A stretch of 33,996 nucleotides of DNA from a bacterium (GTDB lineage Bacteria; RBG-13-66-14; B26-G2; WVWN01): assembly GCA_035529855.1 (NCBI GenBank), contig DATKVX010000042.1, positions 72,653-106,648 of the forward strand, given 5' to 3'. This document shows, piece after piece, positions 1-8,361 of the stretch. The first letter of the stretch is position 1; every line of letters begins with the position of its first letter. A program made the position numbers and the translations under genes. The notes under the pieces are model-generated. The model made no database searches and was not told where the DNA came from. It saw only the letters and a program-made list of their open reading frames with translations.

Positions 1-632
1 GGGAACCGCAACGCCGCGGCCGTGTGGTAAGTCGGTATGACGGTCATATCGCCGATTTTGTGAGAGGCGCCGCGCAACCGCGCCATCGACTCCTTAACGT
101 TCAATATCGCTTGGGCCGCGTATAAACCCAAACATACGATAACCCGCGGCTTAATGACGGCGATTTGCTTGTCGAGGTAGGGGCGGCAGGCCGCGAGCTC
201 CTCCGGTAGAGGGTCCCGGTTCTCGGGAGGTCGGCACTTTAAAAGATTGCAGATGTAAACCTCCGACCGCTTCAAACCGACTTGCTCGAGCAAGCGATTC
301 AGCAATTGTCCGGCCCTCCCGACGAAAGGCAAGCCCTGGCGGTCTTCTTCCGCCCCCGGCGCCTCGCCTACGAACACTATCTCGGCGTATTCATTACCGT
401 CGCCGTACACGGCGTGAGTCCGCTGGGAACCCAAACCGCACTTCCTACACTTTTCCACTATGCCGGCCTCTTTTCGAATAAGGCCCTCCCGCGAACGGTC
501 CTCTTCCGGAGAAGTATCACCGGCCGCGCCTTTCCCCAACAACGTCGACGCATCCGTTTCGACGATTACCTCCCTCACCCCTAAAGCCCTTAGGTTCTCC
601 GCCACCGCTCTTACGATTCGCTTAGCCGTCAT
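1..632 (-). CDS. Family 4 (type 4) uracil-DNA glycosylase, 3' end cut by window
   Basis: Removes uracil from DNA as the first step of base excision repair, in the cytoplasm. I translated the minus strand from the ATG at 632. The protein starts MTAKRIVRAVAENLRALG and shows the family 4 pattern: an iron-sulfur pair CRKCG, motif GEAPGAEEDRQGLPFVGRAG, then YICNLLKCRPPENRDPLPEE with further cluster cysteines, and a late TYHTAA segment. The usual late motif in this family is HPAA or HPSA; here threonine replaces the proline. About 210 residues are visible and the frame is open at base 1, so the C-terminus lies outside. The ATG directly abuts the TAA stop of coaBC, so the two are probably translationally coupled as the last visible members of the purine operon. 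A residue-long N-terminal extension precedes the first cluster Cys, as is common in this family. Confidence 0.9.
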   Translation of the reverse strand, partial: MTAKRIVRAVAENLRALGVREVIVETDASTLLGKGAAGDTSPEEDRSREGLIRKEAGIVEKCRKCGLGSQRTHAVYGDGNEYAEIVFVGEAPGAEEDRQGLPFVGRAGQLLNRLLEQVGLKRSEVYICNLLKCRPPENRDPLPEELAACRPYLDKQIAVIKPRVIVCLGLYAAQAILNVKESMARLRGASHKIGDMTVIPTYHTAAALRF

Positions 633-1817
633 TTAAGGTACTCCCCACAAACGCTCAAGCTCGTCGAGGATTTTTTCCGCGAGCTCCGCTTTCGAAATTT
701 CGCCTATGTCTTCTACCCCATCGGCCGATATAATCGCCGCTTCCGCGTTCTCCGAGCCGAAACCAACGCCGGCACGGCCTACGACGTTCGCGACGACCAA
801 GTCGACCTTCTTTTTCAACAGCTTATCCTTAGCGTTCTGAACTATATTATCCGTTTCGGCGGCGAACCCTACTATCAACCTATCACCCTTATTTACAGCT
901 AGTTCCGAAATTATATCTACGGTAGGGGTTAAAGTAACATTAATTTTATCCCTGGTTTTCTTAACTTTATGGTCATGGGATTCGTCGAACCGGTAATCGG
1001 ATACGGCGGCGGCCATTACCAGCGCGTCCGCGTCTTCGAACGCCGCCGCGGTCGCCTCGTACAATTCGGCCGCCGATTCCACTCTGATTACTTTAACCGT
1101 GCTCCCAAGCGCGGCCCGGTCGTCGCGGGCGCCCGAGAGCAACGTAACGACCGCGCCTCGCCGCGCCGCGCGCCGCGCGATTTCGTACCCCATCAGGCCG
1201 CTCGAGGGGTTGGTGAGTATCCGGACCGCGTCGAACCGCTCCCGCGTCGGGCCCGCCGTTACGACGAGTTTTTTACGGTCCAGCGCGGTTTTACCGTGGG
1301 CCAACCGGAGGATATCCTCGCCTACTACGGCTACGTCCGCCAACTTCCCTACGCCGACGTCGCCGCATGCCGTCCGTCCCTCTTCCGGCGGGACGACGAC
1401 GTAGCCGAATTCGCGCAGCGTCGAGACGTTACGCTGAACCTCGGCCTTGGCCCACATCTTCGGGTTCATCGCGGGAGCGACCAGGCGGCCGCAACCGACC
1501 GCGAGCGCCACCGTAGTGAGAGCGTCGTCCGCGATGCCGGCGCTGAGTTTTCCGAGCACGTTGGCGGTAGCGGGCACGACCGCGAAAGCGTCCGCCCCCT
1601 CGGCGGCTTCCAGGTGGGCGAACGCGTGTTCGCGGGCGAACAAGTCCGTTATCGTGGGGCGGCCGGTTACGGCGTCGAAGAGACGCGGGTCGACGAGTTT
1701 AGCGGCGTTCGACGTCATCACGACCGTTACGTCGGCCCCCTCGCGGATAAGTAGGCGCGCCAGTTCGGCCGCCTTATAGATAGCCACGCTCGCCGATACG
1801 CCTAAAATTATCTTCAT
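633..1817 (-). CDS. coaBC: Bifunctional phosphopantothenoylcysteine decarboxylase / phosphopantothenate-cysteine ligase
   Basis: Catalyses two consecutive steps of coenzyme A synthesis: ligation of cysteine to 4'-phosphopantothenate and decarboxylation of the product. The 394-residue length is normal for the fused enzyme. The N-terminal CoaC (HFCD flavoprotein) half shows GVSASVAIYKAAELARLL, a His in AFAHLEAAEGAD, the substrate-clamp motif PAMNPKMW near residue 115 and the flap cysteine in ACGDVGVGKLAD. The C-terminal CoaB half begins near residue 185 with VTAGPTRERFDAVRILTNPSSG and contains the KKTRDKINVTLTPTVDI and FAAETDN motifs and the lysine-rich KDKLLKKKVDLVVANVV segment. The ATG overlaps the TGA stop of gmk by four bases (ATGA). 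It is part of the minus-strand purine/nucleotide operon. Confidence 0.96.
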   Translation of the reverse strand: MKIILGVSASVAIYKAAELARLLIREGADVTVVMTSNAAKLVDPRLFDAVTGRPTITDLFAREHAFAHLEAAEGADAFAVVPATANVLGKLSAGIADDALTTVALAVGCGRLVAPAMNPKMWAKAEVQRNVSTLREFGYVVVPPEEGRTACGDVGVGKLADVAVVGEDILRLAHGKTALDRKKLVVTAGPTRERFDAVRILTNPSSGLMGYEIARRAARRGAVVTLLSGARDDRAALGSTVKVIRVESAAELYEATAAAFEDADALVMAAAVSDYRFDESHDHKVKKTRDKINVTLTPTVDIISELAVNKGDRLIVGFAAETDNIVQNAKDKLLKKKVDLVVANVVGRAGVGFGSENAEAAIISADGVEDIGEISKAELAEKILDELERLWGVP

Positions 1818-2443
1818 CGGACGCCGAGCCTCCTACTTAAACTATGACGTTCGGCCTCGATTATGCTCTTCGCCGCGGCGACCGCGTCTTCCAGGCTGTC
1901 GTTTACGACGAAATAATCGAAATCGACCGCTTCCCGGACCTCGAGCTCCGCCTGGGAGATACGGCGTTCGATGTCCGCCGGGTCGTTTTGCCCCCGAGCC
2001 ACTAGACGGGCCCGCAACTCGTCCAACGAAGGAGGCAGGATAAAAACCGACGGCGCGGAGGGATAACGGGCCCTAATTTGACTTGCCCCTTGGACGTCGA
2101 CGTCGAGTAGGGCGTCGCCGCGGCCCAGTTTTTCTTCCAGCTGGTCGCGGGACGTGCCGTACCGATAACCGTGCACCGCGGCGTACTCGACGAAACGGCC
2201 CTCTTTTACTAACGATTCGAAATCCTTTTCCGAAACGAAATAATAATCGCGGCCGTCGACCTCGTCGGGGCGGGGTTGCCTCGTCGTGTGGGAAACGGAA
2301 AAACTTATACCGGAAACGTCCTTTAAAACGGCGCGGCAGATCGTGGATTTGCCGGTGCCGGACGGCCCCGTGAACACGAACAGGCAACCCGGCCTCTTTT
2401 TTCTTATCAACGTAAATATATCCGCTGCGCCCTTTATTCCCAA
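1814..2443 (-). CDS. gmk: Guanylate kinase
   Basis: Phosphorylates GMP to GDP with ATP, which fits its place after the purine synthesis genes. The 209-residue frame carries a P-loop FTGPSGTGKSTICRAVL near residues 24-40, the GMP-binding SVSHTTRQPRPDEVDGRDYYFVS segment, and the lid/ARL region RARLVARGQNDPADIERRI. The full frame begins with TTG at 2443, overlapping the upstream YrdC-like gene by 10 bases. An internal TTG at 2410 (before IRKKRPGCLF) is an alternative that would leave a short gap; neither has a strong ribosome site, so the start is uncertain. The stop overlaps the coaBC start. Confidence 0.95.
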   Translation of the reverse strand: MGIKGAADIFTLIRKKRPGCLFVFTGPSGTGKSTICRAVLKDVSGISFSVSHTTRQPRPDEVDGRDYYFVSEKDFESLVKEGRFVEYAAVHGYRYGTSRDQLEEKLGRGDALLDVDVQGASQIRARYPSAPSVFILPPSLDELRARLVARGQNDPADIERRISQAELEVREAVDFDYFVVNDSLEDAVAAAKSIIEAERHSLSRRLGVR

Positions 2444-3105
2444 AACTGTAGCAAAGCCTCCTCGAGCTCCTTTCCTCCCCTCAGCGGCCTGGGCGGGTCG
2501 ACCGTAAAATCCACTATAAAGGACGGCTTCCGCAACGGCGAATACCCGGCGTCTAACGCGAGGGTCGACCGTTTCAATATCGTCGCCGGAACTTGCCCCA
2601 GGAGATAGGGCTCCTCCCCCCGCGCGTAATTCGCGCTCACCGAAAAAGCGAACTTACAGAATTTGAGGATGATTTTAATGAAGCCGCCTTTGGGGACGCG
2701 GAGCGCGACGCCGCCGCGGGCGTTGGTAAACGGCGGCCGCCAATCCCATTTGGCGTTGACGACCGCCGAAACCGGGTTGGAGACGCGACGGCAGAACTCC
2801 TCGATACGGTCCAAATTCTGCCGCGCCAGCAAACGGGCATATTGCCAGTCGGGCGCCAAGATGATGGACGGCTGGCGTCCCGGCCGGCCCTTGAGCGCGT
2901 ATAACTTCCCCACCGGCTCGCGCCACGGCGTGACTTCGTTTCCGTCTCTTATTTTTGGAATATCTTGGGGGCGAAAAACCGCGGCCGTCAAGCTGTATAC
3001 GGTATCGGCGGGCAATATTACCAGGTACCCGGCGTTTATCGCCGCGGCCACGAGGCCCACGCCACCGGCTACCCCCACCTTATCCAATTTAACGATTTCG
3101 GCCAT
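2434..3105 (-). CDS. Divergent YrdC/Sua5/YciO-family protein (threonylcarbamoyl-AMP synthase-like)
   Basis: YrdC-domain enzymes make L-threonylcarbamoyl-AMP for the t6A modification of ANN-decoding tRNAs. The 223-residue protein keeps recognisable fold motifs: ILPADTVYSLTAAVF (family PTETVYGL), KLYALKGRPGRQPSIILA (family KGRP..PL, holding the K-x-R nucleotide contacts), GGVALRVPKGGFIK (family VAVRVP), SVSANYARGEEPY (family SAN) and a C-terminal SFIVDF. It is divergent: there is an insertion around VTPWREPVG before the KGR motif, and the glycine after TVY is serine. There is no C-terminal Sua5 domain. It lies 5 bases after purE and overlaps gmk. It could be the sole t6A enzyme or a YciO-like paralogue; the sequence alone does not decide. 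Confidence 0.75.
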   Translation of the reverse strand: MAEIVKLDKVGVAGGVGLVAAAINAGYLVILPADTVYSLTAAVFRPQDIPKIRDGNEVTPWREPVGKLYALKGRPGRQPSIILAPDWQYARLLARQNLDRIEEFCRRVSNPVSAVVNAKWDWRPPFTNARGGVALRVPKGGFIKIILKFCKFAFSVSANYARGEEPYLLGQVPATILKRSTLALDAGYSPLRKPSFIVDFTVDPPRPLRGGKELEEALLQFWE

Positions 3106-3110
3106 AGTCT

Positions 3111-3602
3111 TTAACCCGCGCCGTCCTGCCCCTCGAGCGCGGTTGCCATTTTCTCGCGATATTCACGAAGCCGGACCGCGAGCTGCGCGTCCTGGAGGGC
3201 GAGGATGCGAGCGGCCAACAGCGCGGCGTTGACCGCCCCCGCTTTCCCGACGGCAACGGTCGCGACCGGGACCCCGGCCGGCATCTGCACCGTCGAGAGC
3301 AGCGCGTCGAGGCCGTCGGCGACGCCGCCCGGCATCGGCACGCCGATTACGGGCAACTCCGTCAACGCGGCAACCGCGCCGCCCAAATGAGCGGCCATCC
3401 CGGCCCCGCAAATAATAACCTTAACGCCGCGACCCGCGGCCTCTTCGGCGTACGCCCTTACCCGGGCCGGCGTCCGGTGCGCCGAGGCGACGCGTAACTC
3501 GTAACCGACGCCCAATTCCTCGAGCGTCGCCGCGGCGCTCTTCATTACGTCGAGGTCGGAATCGCTTCCCACCAAGATACCGACTGGAGACGTCTTGCCC
3601 AT
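3111..3602 (-). CDS. purE: N5-carboxyaminoimidazole ribonucleotide mutase (class I PurE)
   Basis: Converts N5-CAIR to CAIR in de novo purine synthesis. The 163-residue protein has the class I signatures GILVGSDSDLDVMKSAAATLEELG at the N-terminus, VASAHRTP near residue 40 with the catalytic His, CGAGMAAHLGGAVAALTELPVIGVP, and STVQMPAGVPVATVAVGKAGAVNAALLAARILAL. The ATG start at 3602 is 5 bases after the purD stop. No purK is visible in the window; class I PurE normally needs PurK for its substrate, so purK should be elsewhere in the genome. Confidence 0.97.
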   Translation of the reverse strand: MGKTSPVGILVGSDSDLDVMKSAAATLEELGVGYELRVASAHRTPARVRAYAEEAAGRGVKVIICGAGMAAHLGGAVAALTELPVIGVPMPGGVADGLDALLSTVQMPAGVPVATVAVGKAGAVNAALLAARILALQDAQLAVRLREYREKMATALEGQDGAG

Positions 3603-3607
3603 TGTCG

Positions 3608-4915
3608 TTATCCCCTCCTCCGCGCCACGGCTTTGTAGCCTATATCGCGACGGTATTGTATTCCGGCGAACCGTACGTGCCCCATAGCTTCGTACGCTTT
3701 CTTGATGGCGTCGGCAACGGTAACGCCGAGCGCGGTTACCGCTAACACGCGGCCGCCGGCGGTCACTACCTTATCCCTTTCCTCCGCGGTACCGGCGTGG
3801 AAGACGATGACGTCTTCCATCGCGGCAACCTTATCCAATCCCTTGATGACGAGGCCTTTGTCGTATTCGCCGGGATAGCCCTTCGACGCGGCGACGACCG
3901 CCACGGCCGCCCCCGGCCTCCACTCGAAATGATTAAACCCAAGGTTGCCGGCCGTCGCGCTCGCGCACACCTCGTAAAGGTCGTCCTGGAGCAAAGGGAG
4001 CACCGCCTGCGCTTCTGGGTCGCCGAAGCGGCAGTTAAACTCCAACAATTTCGGCCCTTCGAAATCCACGATCAAACCCGCGTAAAGGCAACCCTGATAA
4101 GGGGTCCCCTCGGCGGCCAGAGCGACAATCGCCGGTTCAATAATGGTTTCGGTAACCGTTTTGAGCGTCTTCCCGTCGATGACGGGCGCCGGCGCGTACG
4201 CCCCCATCCCGCCCGTATTAGGCCCGGCGTCGCCGTCTTTTAGACGTTTGTGGTCCTGCGACGGAATCATCACCGCTATATGCTCGCCGTCCGTGACGGC
4301 CAAAATAGACGCCTCTTCGCCGCCTATATAATCCTCGATAAGGATTCTATCTCCGGCCGGACCGAACTTCCTCTCGACCATAGCCGCCTCGACCGCGGCG
4401 TACGCTTCCTCCTCCGTCATCGCGACGGTAACCCCTTTACCCGCGGCGAGGCCGTCCGCTTTAACCACGCACGGCGCGCCGCTTATGTCGATATAGCGCC
4501 GAGCGGCTTCCGCGTCGTCGAATATCTCCGCCGGCGCCGTCGGTATGCCGGCCTTGAGGGCTAGTTCCTTCGCGAAAATTTTCGAGGATTCGATGAGCGC
4601 GGCTTGCTTGGTGGGCCCGAAGATGGGTAATTTGGCGGCGCGGAACCGGTTGACGATACCTTCTGCTAACGGCGCCTCCGGGCCTACGACCGTCAGGTCG
4701 ACTTTCTCTTTCTGTGCGAATTTCGCGAGAGCTTCTATGTCGCCCGTGCCGACGGCGACGTTCTCGGCTATTTGCGCCGTACCGGCGTTCCCGGGCGCCG
4801 CGAACACCCTCCCGACCTGGGGAGATTTATGGAACGCCCACGCGAGCGTATGTTCGCGGCCGCCGCCGCCGACGACGAGGACCGATTTCTTTTTCTTCGA
4901 CGCTTTGGCGACCAT
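3608..4915 (-). CDS. purD: Phosphoribosylamine-glycine ligase (GAR synthetase)
   Basis: Second enzyme of de novo purine synthesis: joins glycine to phosphoribosylamine using ATP. The 435 residues match the usual length. Visible motifs are the N-terminal VLVVGGGGREHTLAWAF, PEAPLAEGIVNRF, the ATP-grasp segment APCVVKADGLAAGKGVTVA near residues 145-165, the PurD signature GPNTGGMGAYAPAPV, and LLEFNCRFGDPEAQAVLPLL with metal/ATP ligands. The start ATG at 4915 follows a purine-rich AGAGGATAGGG stretch on the minus strand. A Lys-rich head (MVAKASKKKKS) precedes the domain. It lies 49 bases after purH. Confidence 0.97.
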   Translation of the reverse strand: MVAKASKKKKSVLVVGGGGREHTLAWAFHKSPQVGRVFAAPGNAGTAQIAENVAVGTGDIEALAKFAQKEKVDLTVVGPEAPLAEGIVNRFRAAKLPIFGPTKQAALIESSKIFAKELALKAGIPTAPAEIFDDAEAARRYIDISGAPCVVKADGLAAGKGVTVAMTEEEAYAAVEAAMVERKFGPAGDRILIEDYIGGEEASILAVTDGEHIAVMIPSQDHKRLKDGDAGPNTGGMGAYAPAPVIDGKTLKTVTETIIEPAIVALAAEGTPYQGCLYAGLIVDFEGPKLLEFNCRFGDPEAQAVLPLLQDDLYEVCASATAGNLGFNHFEWRPGAAVAVVAASKGYPGEYDKGLVIKGLDKVAAMEDVIVFHAGTAEERDKVVTAGGRVLAVTALGVTVADAIKKAYEAMGHVRFAGIQYRRDIGYKAVARRRG

Positions 4916-4964
4916 AATACCCTATCCTCTTAGACGACGCAGAAATCCGACTTCCCTATTTTCC

Positions 4965-6494
4965 TCAATGCCTGAAATGGCGCCTGGCCGCGAAGAACAG
5001 CGCGACGCCGTACTCCTTCGCGAGCTCGACGACGGCCTCGTCGCCTTTGGAACCCGGCGGTTGAACGATGGCCCGCACCCCGGCGCGACAGAGGGCTTCC
5101 GGCGTATCCGGCTTGGGGAAAAAGCCGTCCGACGCCGCTACCGCGCCCCGGGCGGCCTCGCCGGCGCGGCGAACCGCGTCTTCCGCCGGCCACAGGCGGT
5201 TGACGGACCCGGCGCCTATAGCCAACGTAACCGAGTCCTTAGCTATTACCACGGCGTTGGAGCGCGCGTACTTGGCCACGGTCCACGCGAACCGCAAATC
5301 CTCTATTACGTCCGGCGGCACCTCCGGCCCGGCCACCTGCTCCCACCGATCGCGCGCCGCGGGCCGCCGGTCCGTATCCTGGACCAATAGGCCGCCGAGG
5401 ACGCTTCGGTACTCGAGGCGAGGCCGCGTGTATTTCCCCGCGAAAACGCGCAAGCGGTCGGTCCAACGCTTGGCGGTCCGTAAATACTCCACTACGCCTT
5501 TCTTAAACGAGGAAGCCGCGCAGATGTGGAAAAAGGTCCCCTTGGCCATCATGGCCGCCGCGGCGTCGTCGTCCACGGCTTTGTTAAACGCGACAATGCC
5601 GCCGAAAGCCGACAACACATCCGCGGCCCAGGCGCGCCGGAAAGCCTCCGCCGGCGTATCCGCCAGTGCGACGCCGCAGGGGCTGTTGTGCTTCACGACG
5701 ACGCACGCCGGCCTTTGGAACTCGTTCGCCAAATCGACGGCCGCGGCCAGGTCGAGGAAGTTGTTGTACGAAGGCGCCGGCCCGGCGAGTTGTTTAAAGC
5801 CGGCAGCCCCGCCACCGTAGAGAGCGGCCCGCTGGTGGGGGTTTTCGCCGTACGTTGCTTCCGTTATCTTCTCGTATTCTAAAAGTAGATGGTCCGCGAA
5901 CCTCTTCCGCCGCGGCGTCCACCCGCCGAAGTAGTTGGCGACGGCCGCGTCGTAGCGCGCCGTCACGCCGAAGGCCTCGCGCGCCAGCTCCCATCGCCAA
6001 CCCACGTCGTTGCCGCCGGACCGTAAACGCTCGAGCGCCTCCTCGTACTGCGACGGCGACGACAGGGTGACGACGCGTTCGAAATTCTTGGCCGCGGCGC
6101 GCAGCAGCGCGACGCCGCCGATATCTATTTGTTCCACCGCCTCCCGTTCGGAAACGCGCGCGCCTTTCACCGTCTCCTCGAAAGGGTACAGGTTGACGGC
6201 GACGACGTCGATGGCCTTGATGCGCTTTTGGGCGAGCTGTTTGCGGTGGCCGGGCGTAGGCCGGGCGAGGATGCCGCCGAATATCTTCGGGTGCAGCGTC
6301 TTGACGCGGCCGCCCAAGATTTCGGGGAAGGCCGTTACGTCGGCGACTTCGACCGCTTCGACGCCGGCGCGGCGCAGACGGCGCGCCGTGCCGCCCGTGC
6401 TGATTATTTGATAGCCGAGCTCGGCCAAGCCCCGCGCCAATTCTACCGCGCCGGTTTTATCGTAAACCGCGACCAACGCCGCGCGCGCCGCCAT
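4965..6494 (-). CDS. purH: Bifunctional AICAR transformylase / IMP cyclohydrolase
   Basis: Performs the last two steps of IMP synthesis: formylation of AICAR with 10-formyl-THF and ring closure. The ATG at 6494 (MAARAALVAVYDKTGAVELA) gives 509 residues. The open frame extends further upstream, but that part is an overlap with the dCMP deaminase gene in another frame. The N-terminal MGS-like cyclohydrolase domain shows GYQIISTGGTARRLRRAGVE, VTAFPEILGGRVKTLHPKIFGGIL and AVNLYPFEET. The transformylase domain shows VVVKHNSPCGVA with the catalytic Lys-His pair, AFGGIVAFNK, and ends in RHFRH as is typical. The start overlaps the upstream stop by one base (TAATG). Confidence 0.97.
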   Translation of the reverse strand: MAARAALVAVYDKTGAVELARGLAELGYQIISTGGTARRLRRAGVEAVEVADVTAFPEILGGRVKTLHPKIFGGILARPTPGHRKQLAQKRIKAIDVVAVNLYPFEETVKGARVSEREAVEQIDIGGVALLRAAAKNFERVVTLSSPSQYEEALERLRSGGNDVGWRWELAREAFGVTARYDAAVANYFGGWTPRRKRFADHLLLEYEKITEATYGENPHQRAALYGGGAAGFKQLAGPAPSYNNFLDLAAAVDLANEFQRPACVVVKHNSPCGVALADTPAEAFRRAWAADVLSAFGGIVAFNKAVDDDAAAAMMAKGTFFHICAASSFKKGVVEYLRTAKRWTDRLRVFAGKYTRPRLEYRSVLGGLLVQDTDRRPAARDRWEQVAGPEVPPDVIEDLRFAWTVAKYARSNAVVIAKDSVTLAIGAGSVNRLWPAEDAVRRAGEAARGAVAASDGFFPKPDTPEALCRAGVRAIVQPPGSKGDEAVVELAKEYGVALFFAARRHFRH

Positions 6495-7015
6495 TACTGA
6501 TTCCCTCCTATCACCTTGGTTTCGATTCCGGCCTCTTCCATAATGGCCAACCCGAGCTCGTCCGGGTACTTCTCGGTCGCGACGACGCGCCGCACGCCGG
6601 CGTTGACCAGCATCTTCGCGCAAATCACGCACGGCGTACCGCCGTACACGTATATCGCCGCGCCGTTGCTGGAGACGCCGTTGCGGGCGCACTGTATTAA
6701 GCAGTTCTGTTCGGCGTGCAGGCCGCGGCACAACTCGTGTCGCTCGCCGGAAGGGACGTTGCTTAATTTCCGGATGCAAAAAGGGCAGTGCGGCAAGCCC
6801 GCCGGCGCGCCGTTGTACCCGGTGGCCAGGATGCGCCGCTCGCGAACCAGAACGGCGCCGACGTTCCGGCTCAGGCAGGTCGAGCGCTCCGCGACGAGCG
6901 CGGCGATGCCCGTAAAGTACTCGTCCCAGCTCTTCCGCGTCCGGAGGCGCACCGGCGGCGTCTCCGAGATGCCGAGCTGCTCGAGTAAAATGGCTATATC
7001 TTTAGGAAGGTCCAT
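6494..7015 (-). CDS. dCMP deaminase (ComEB-type cytidine/deoxycytidylate deaminase)
   Basis: A zinc deaminase of the CDA fold that most likely converts dCMP to dUMP, feeding thymidylate synthesis. The start is taken as the ATG at 7015 (MDLPKDIAILLEQLG, 173 residues); a longer frame to 7126 exists but would run into the preceding gene. Signatures are SWDEYFTGIAALVAERSTC, VGAVLV, LATGYNGAPAGLPHC, GERHELCRGLHAEQNCLIQCA (HAE with zinc ligand and proton shuttle) and TPCVICAKMLVNAG (PCxxC zinc ligands). An extra CPFC motif near the middle is common in dCMP deaminases of this type. It is co-directional with purH. A late-competence role is not implied. Confidence 0.9.
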   Translation of the reverse strand: MDLPKDIAILLEQLGISETPPVRLRTRKSWDEYFTGIAALVAERSTCLSRNVGAVLVRERRILATGYNGAPAGLPHCPFCIRKLSNVPSGERHELCRGLHAEQNCLIQCARNGVSSNGAAIYVYGGTPCVICAKMLVNAGVRRVVATEKYPDELGLAIMEEAGIETKVIGGNQ

Positions 7016-7032
7016 ACGGTATCTCGCGCAAA

Positions 7033-8337
7033 TTAGGGCGTTAGGGGGAACGGGTAGTCTCGGAACGCGCCGAGTATTTGGTATAAAAACCGTAAGTTGT
7101 TGGCTAGCTCTAAAACCAAAAAGCACGTTAACGCGCCCGCGAGTACGTAAAACGCTTTGGTCCCGGGCCGGCCGTACGGACGCAGCGCCAAAGCCGCCGA
7201 AGCCAGCAACGGAAACGCGGTGCTTATCGCGTACACGTATAAAGTCGTTCCGTAAAAAAAATAAAATGCTACGTTAAACGCCAACGTCAACAGCAACCCG
7301 ATTAAAACGGGCGTCCGGTTTTCTTTGTGTCTGATAAAAGAGTACGCGGCCCAAATTATTAACCCGAGCCAAAACGCCGCCGCGATAAATCCCACCGGGC
7401 CGAACCGCGCGAAATCGACGTCGACGAAAGGTTTAAGCGGAAGGCAGAATTCGCCCGCGGAATACCACCGGACGACGGCCTGGGGCGCGACGACGTTATA
7501 CAGGAACAAAACCCCCGCCACCGCCCTTAACCTCGCCCACAGGTAATTTAGTTCTAAGCCGCCGAAGTACTTGACGATAGGCGAGTAGGTGCTGAATTCG
7601 TAACGGTAAACCTCCGGGAGAAAGAAAACCGTCGAGCGCGGATACAGGAGCTTTTGTGCTACGCTGAGAACCGCTACGCAACCGGTTACGACCAGGCCGA
7701 AAACTATTGTTTTAATTAATACGGCTTTAAGACTAGCGCGTTTGTAAATACCGGCCGCAAACGCGAGGGCCGCGGGTACCAAGTTGGTCGTGGCCATCCC
7801 CGCCGCGAATACGGCCGCCGGCACAAACGCCGACGTACGACCCGGGGTAACGGCCGCCAAGAAGTAGAGTAATATTATCCCCAACGCGGCGAATATCCAC
7901 GTCTCGGGCGTGGCCCCGAAAAAAATATGCGTCGACGATAGCCCCAGTATCGCGGCGTAGAGTACCGCGAAAAGCCACCCGAAACCCGCCCGCCGGAAGA
8001 AAGCACAAGTCAAAACGACGCACGCTGCCCCGGCCGCCGAATTCATCGCTACCGCCGCGACGAGCCTGGAGCCAAACCCTCCGCTGAGCAGTACGCCGAC
8101 GGGATTTAAAAGTAAGACGAAGAGCGGGTGTGCATCCGTCCGGTCGTGATCGCCGGCCACGACCGTAAGATCGCGGACGACGCGTTTGTGGTCGGCGTTA
8201 AGCAGCGCGTTAACGTACTCGTACCCGCCCGCCTTTCCCAGCGCTATACCCCAACCGAAGTACAACCCCCCGAAGAGAACGAAAAGGGTTAAATATATAA
8301 AAAAAGTCTTCGCTAATACGCCGCTTTTACCTCCCAT
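7033..8337 (-). CDS. Polytopic membrane protein, possible GT-C-fold glycosyltransferase
   Basis: I do not recognise a named family. The 434-residue protein is strongly hydrophobic, with about ten or more likely transmembrane stretches. After the first helix (FFIYLTLFVLFGGLYFGWGI) there is a polar loop containing DHKRVV and DHDRTDAHPLFVLLLNP, followed by alternating helices, including FFGATPETWIFAALGIILLYFLAAV. An acidic/His first loop followed by an HP-x-x-x-LL motif is the layout of GT-C polyprenyl-phosphate sugar transferases, but the usual catalytic pattern is not clear enough to assert it. It lies between purM (24-base gap) and the dCMP deaminase in the purine operon, which has no obvious functional logic. 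Confidence 0.75.
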   Translation of the reverse strand: MGGKSGVLAKTFFIYLTLFVLFGGLYFGWGIALGKAGGYEYVNALLNADHKRVVRDLTVVAGDHDRTDAHPLFVLLLNPVGVLLSGGFGSRLVAAVAMNSAAGAACVVLTCAFFRRAGFGWLFAVLYAAILGLSSTHIFFGATPETWIFAALGIILLYFLAAVTPGRTSAFVPAAVFAAGMATTNLVPAALAFAAGIYKRASLKAVLIKTIVFGLVVTGCVAVLSVAQKLLYPRSTVFFLPEVYRYEFSTYSPIVKYFGGLELNYLWARLRAVAGVLFLYNVVAPQAVVRWYSAGEFCLPLKPFVDVDFARFGPVGFIAAAFWLGLIIWAAYSFIRHKENRTPVLIGLLLTLAFNVAFYFFYGTTLYVYAISTAFPLLASAALALRPYGRPGTKAFYVLAGALTCFLVLELANNLRFLYQILGAFRDYPFPLTP

Positions 8338-8361
8338 CGTCTTATCCGCATCCTCGCGAGG

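Noticed and set aside
969-1754. Long plus-strand open frame opposite coaBC
   Set aside because: Arg/Gly-rich translation without motifs, fully antisense to a clear coaBC gene. It is an effect of high GC codon bias.
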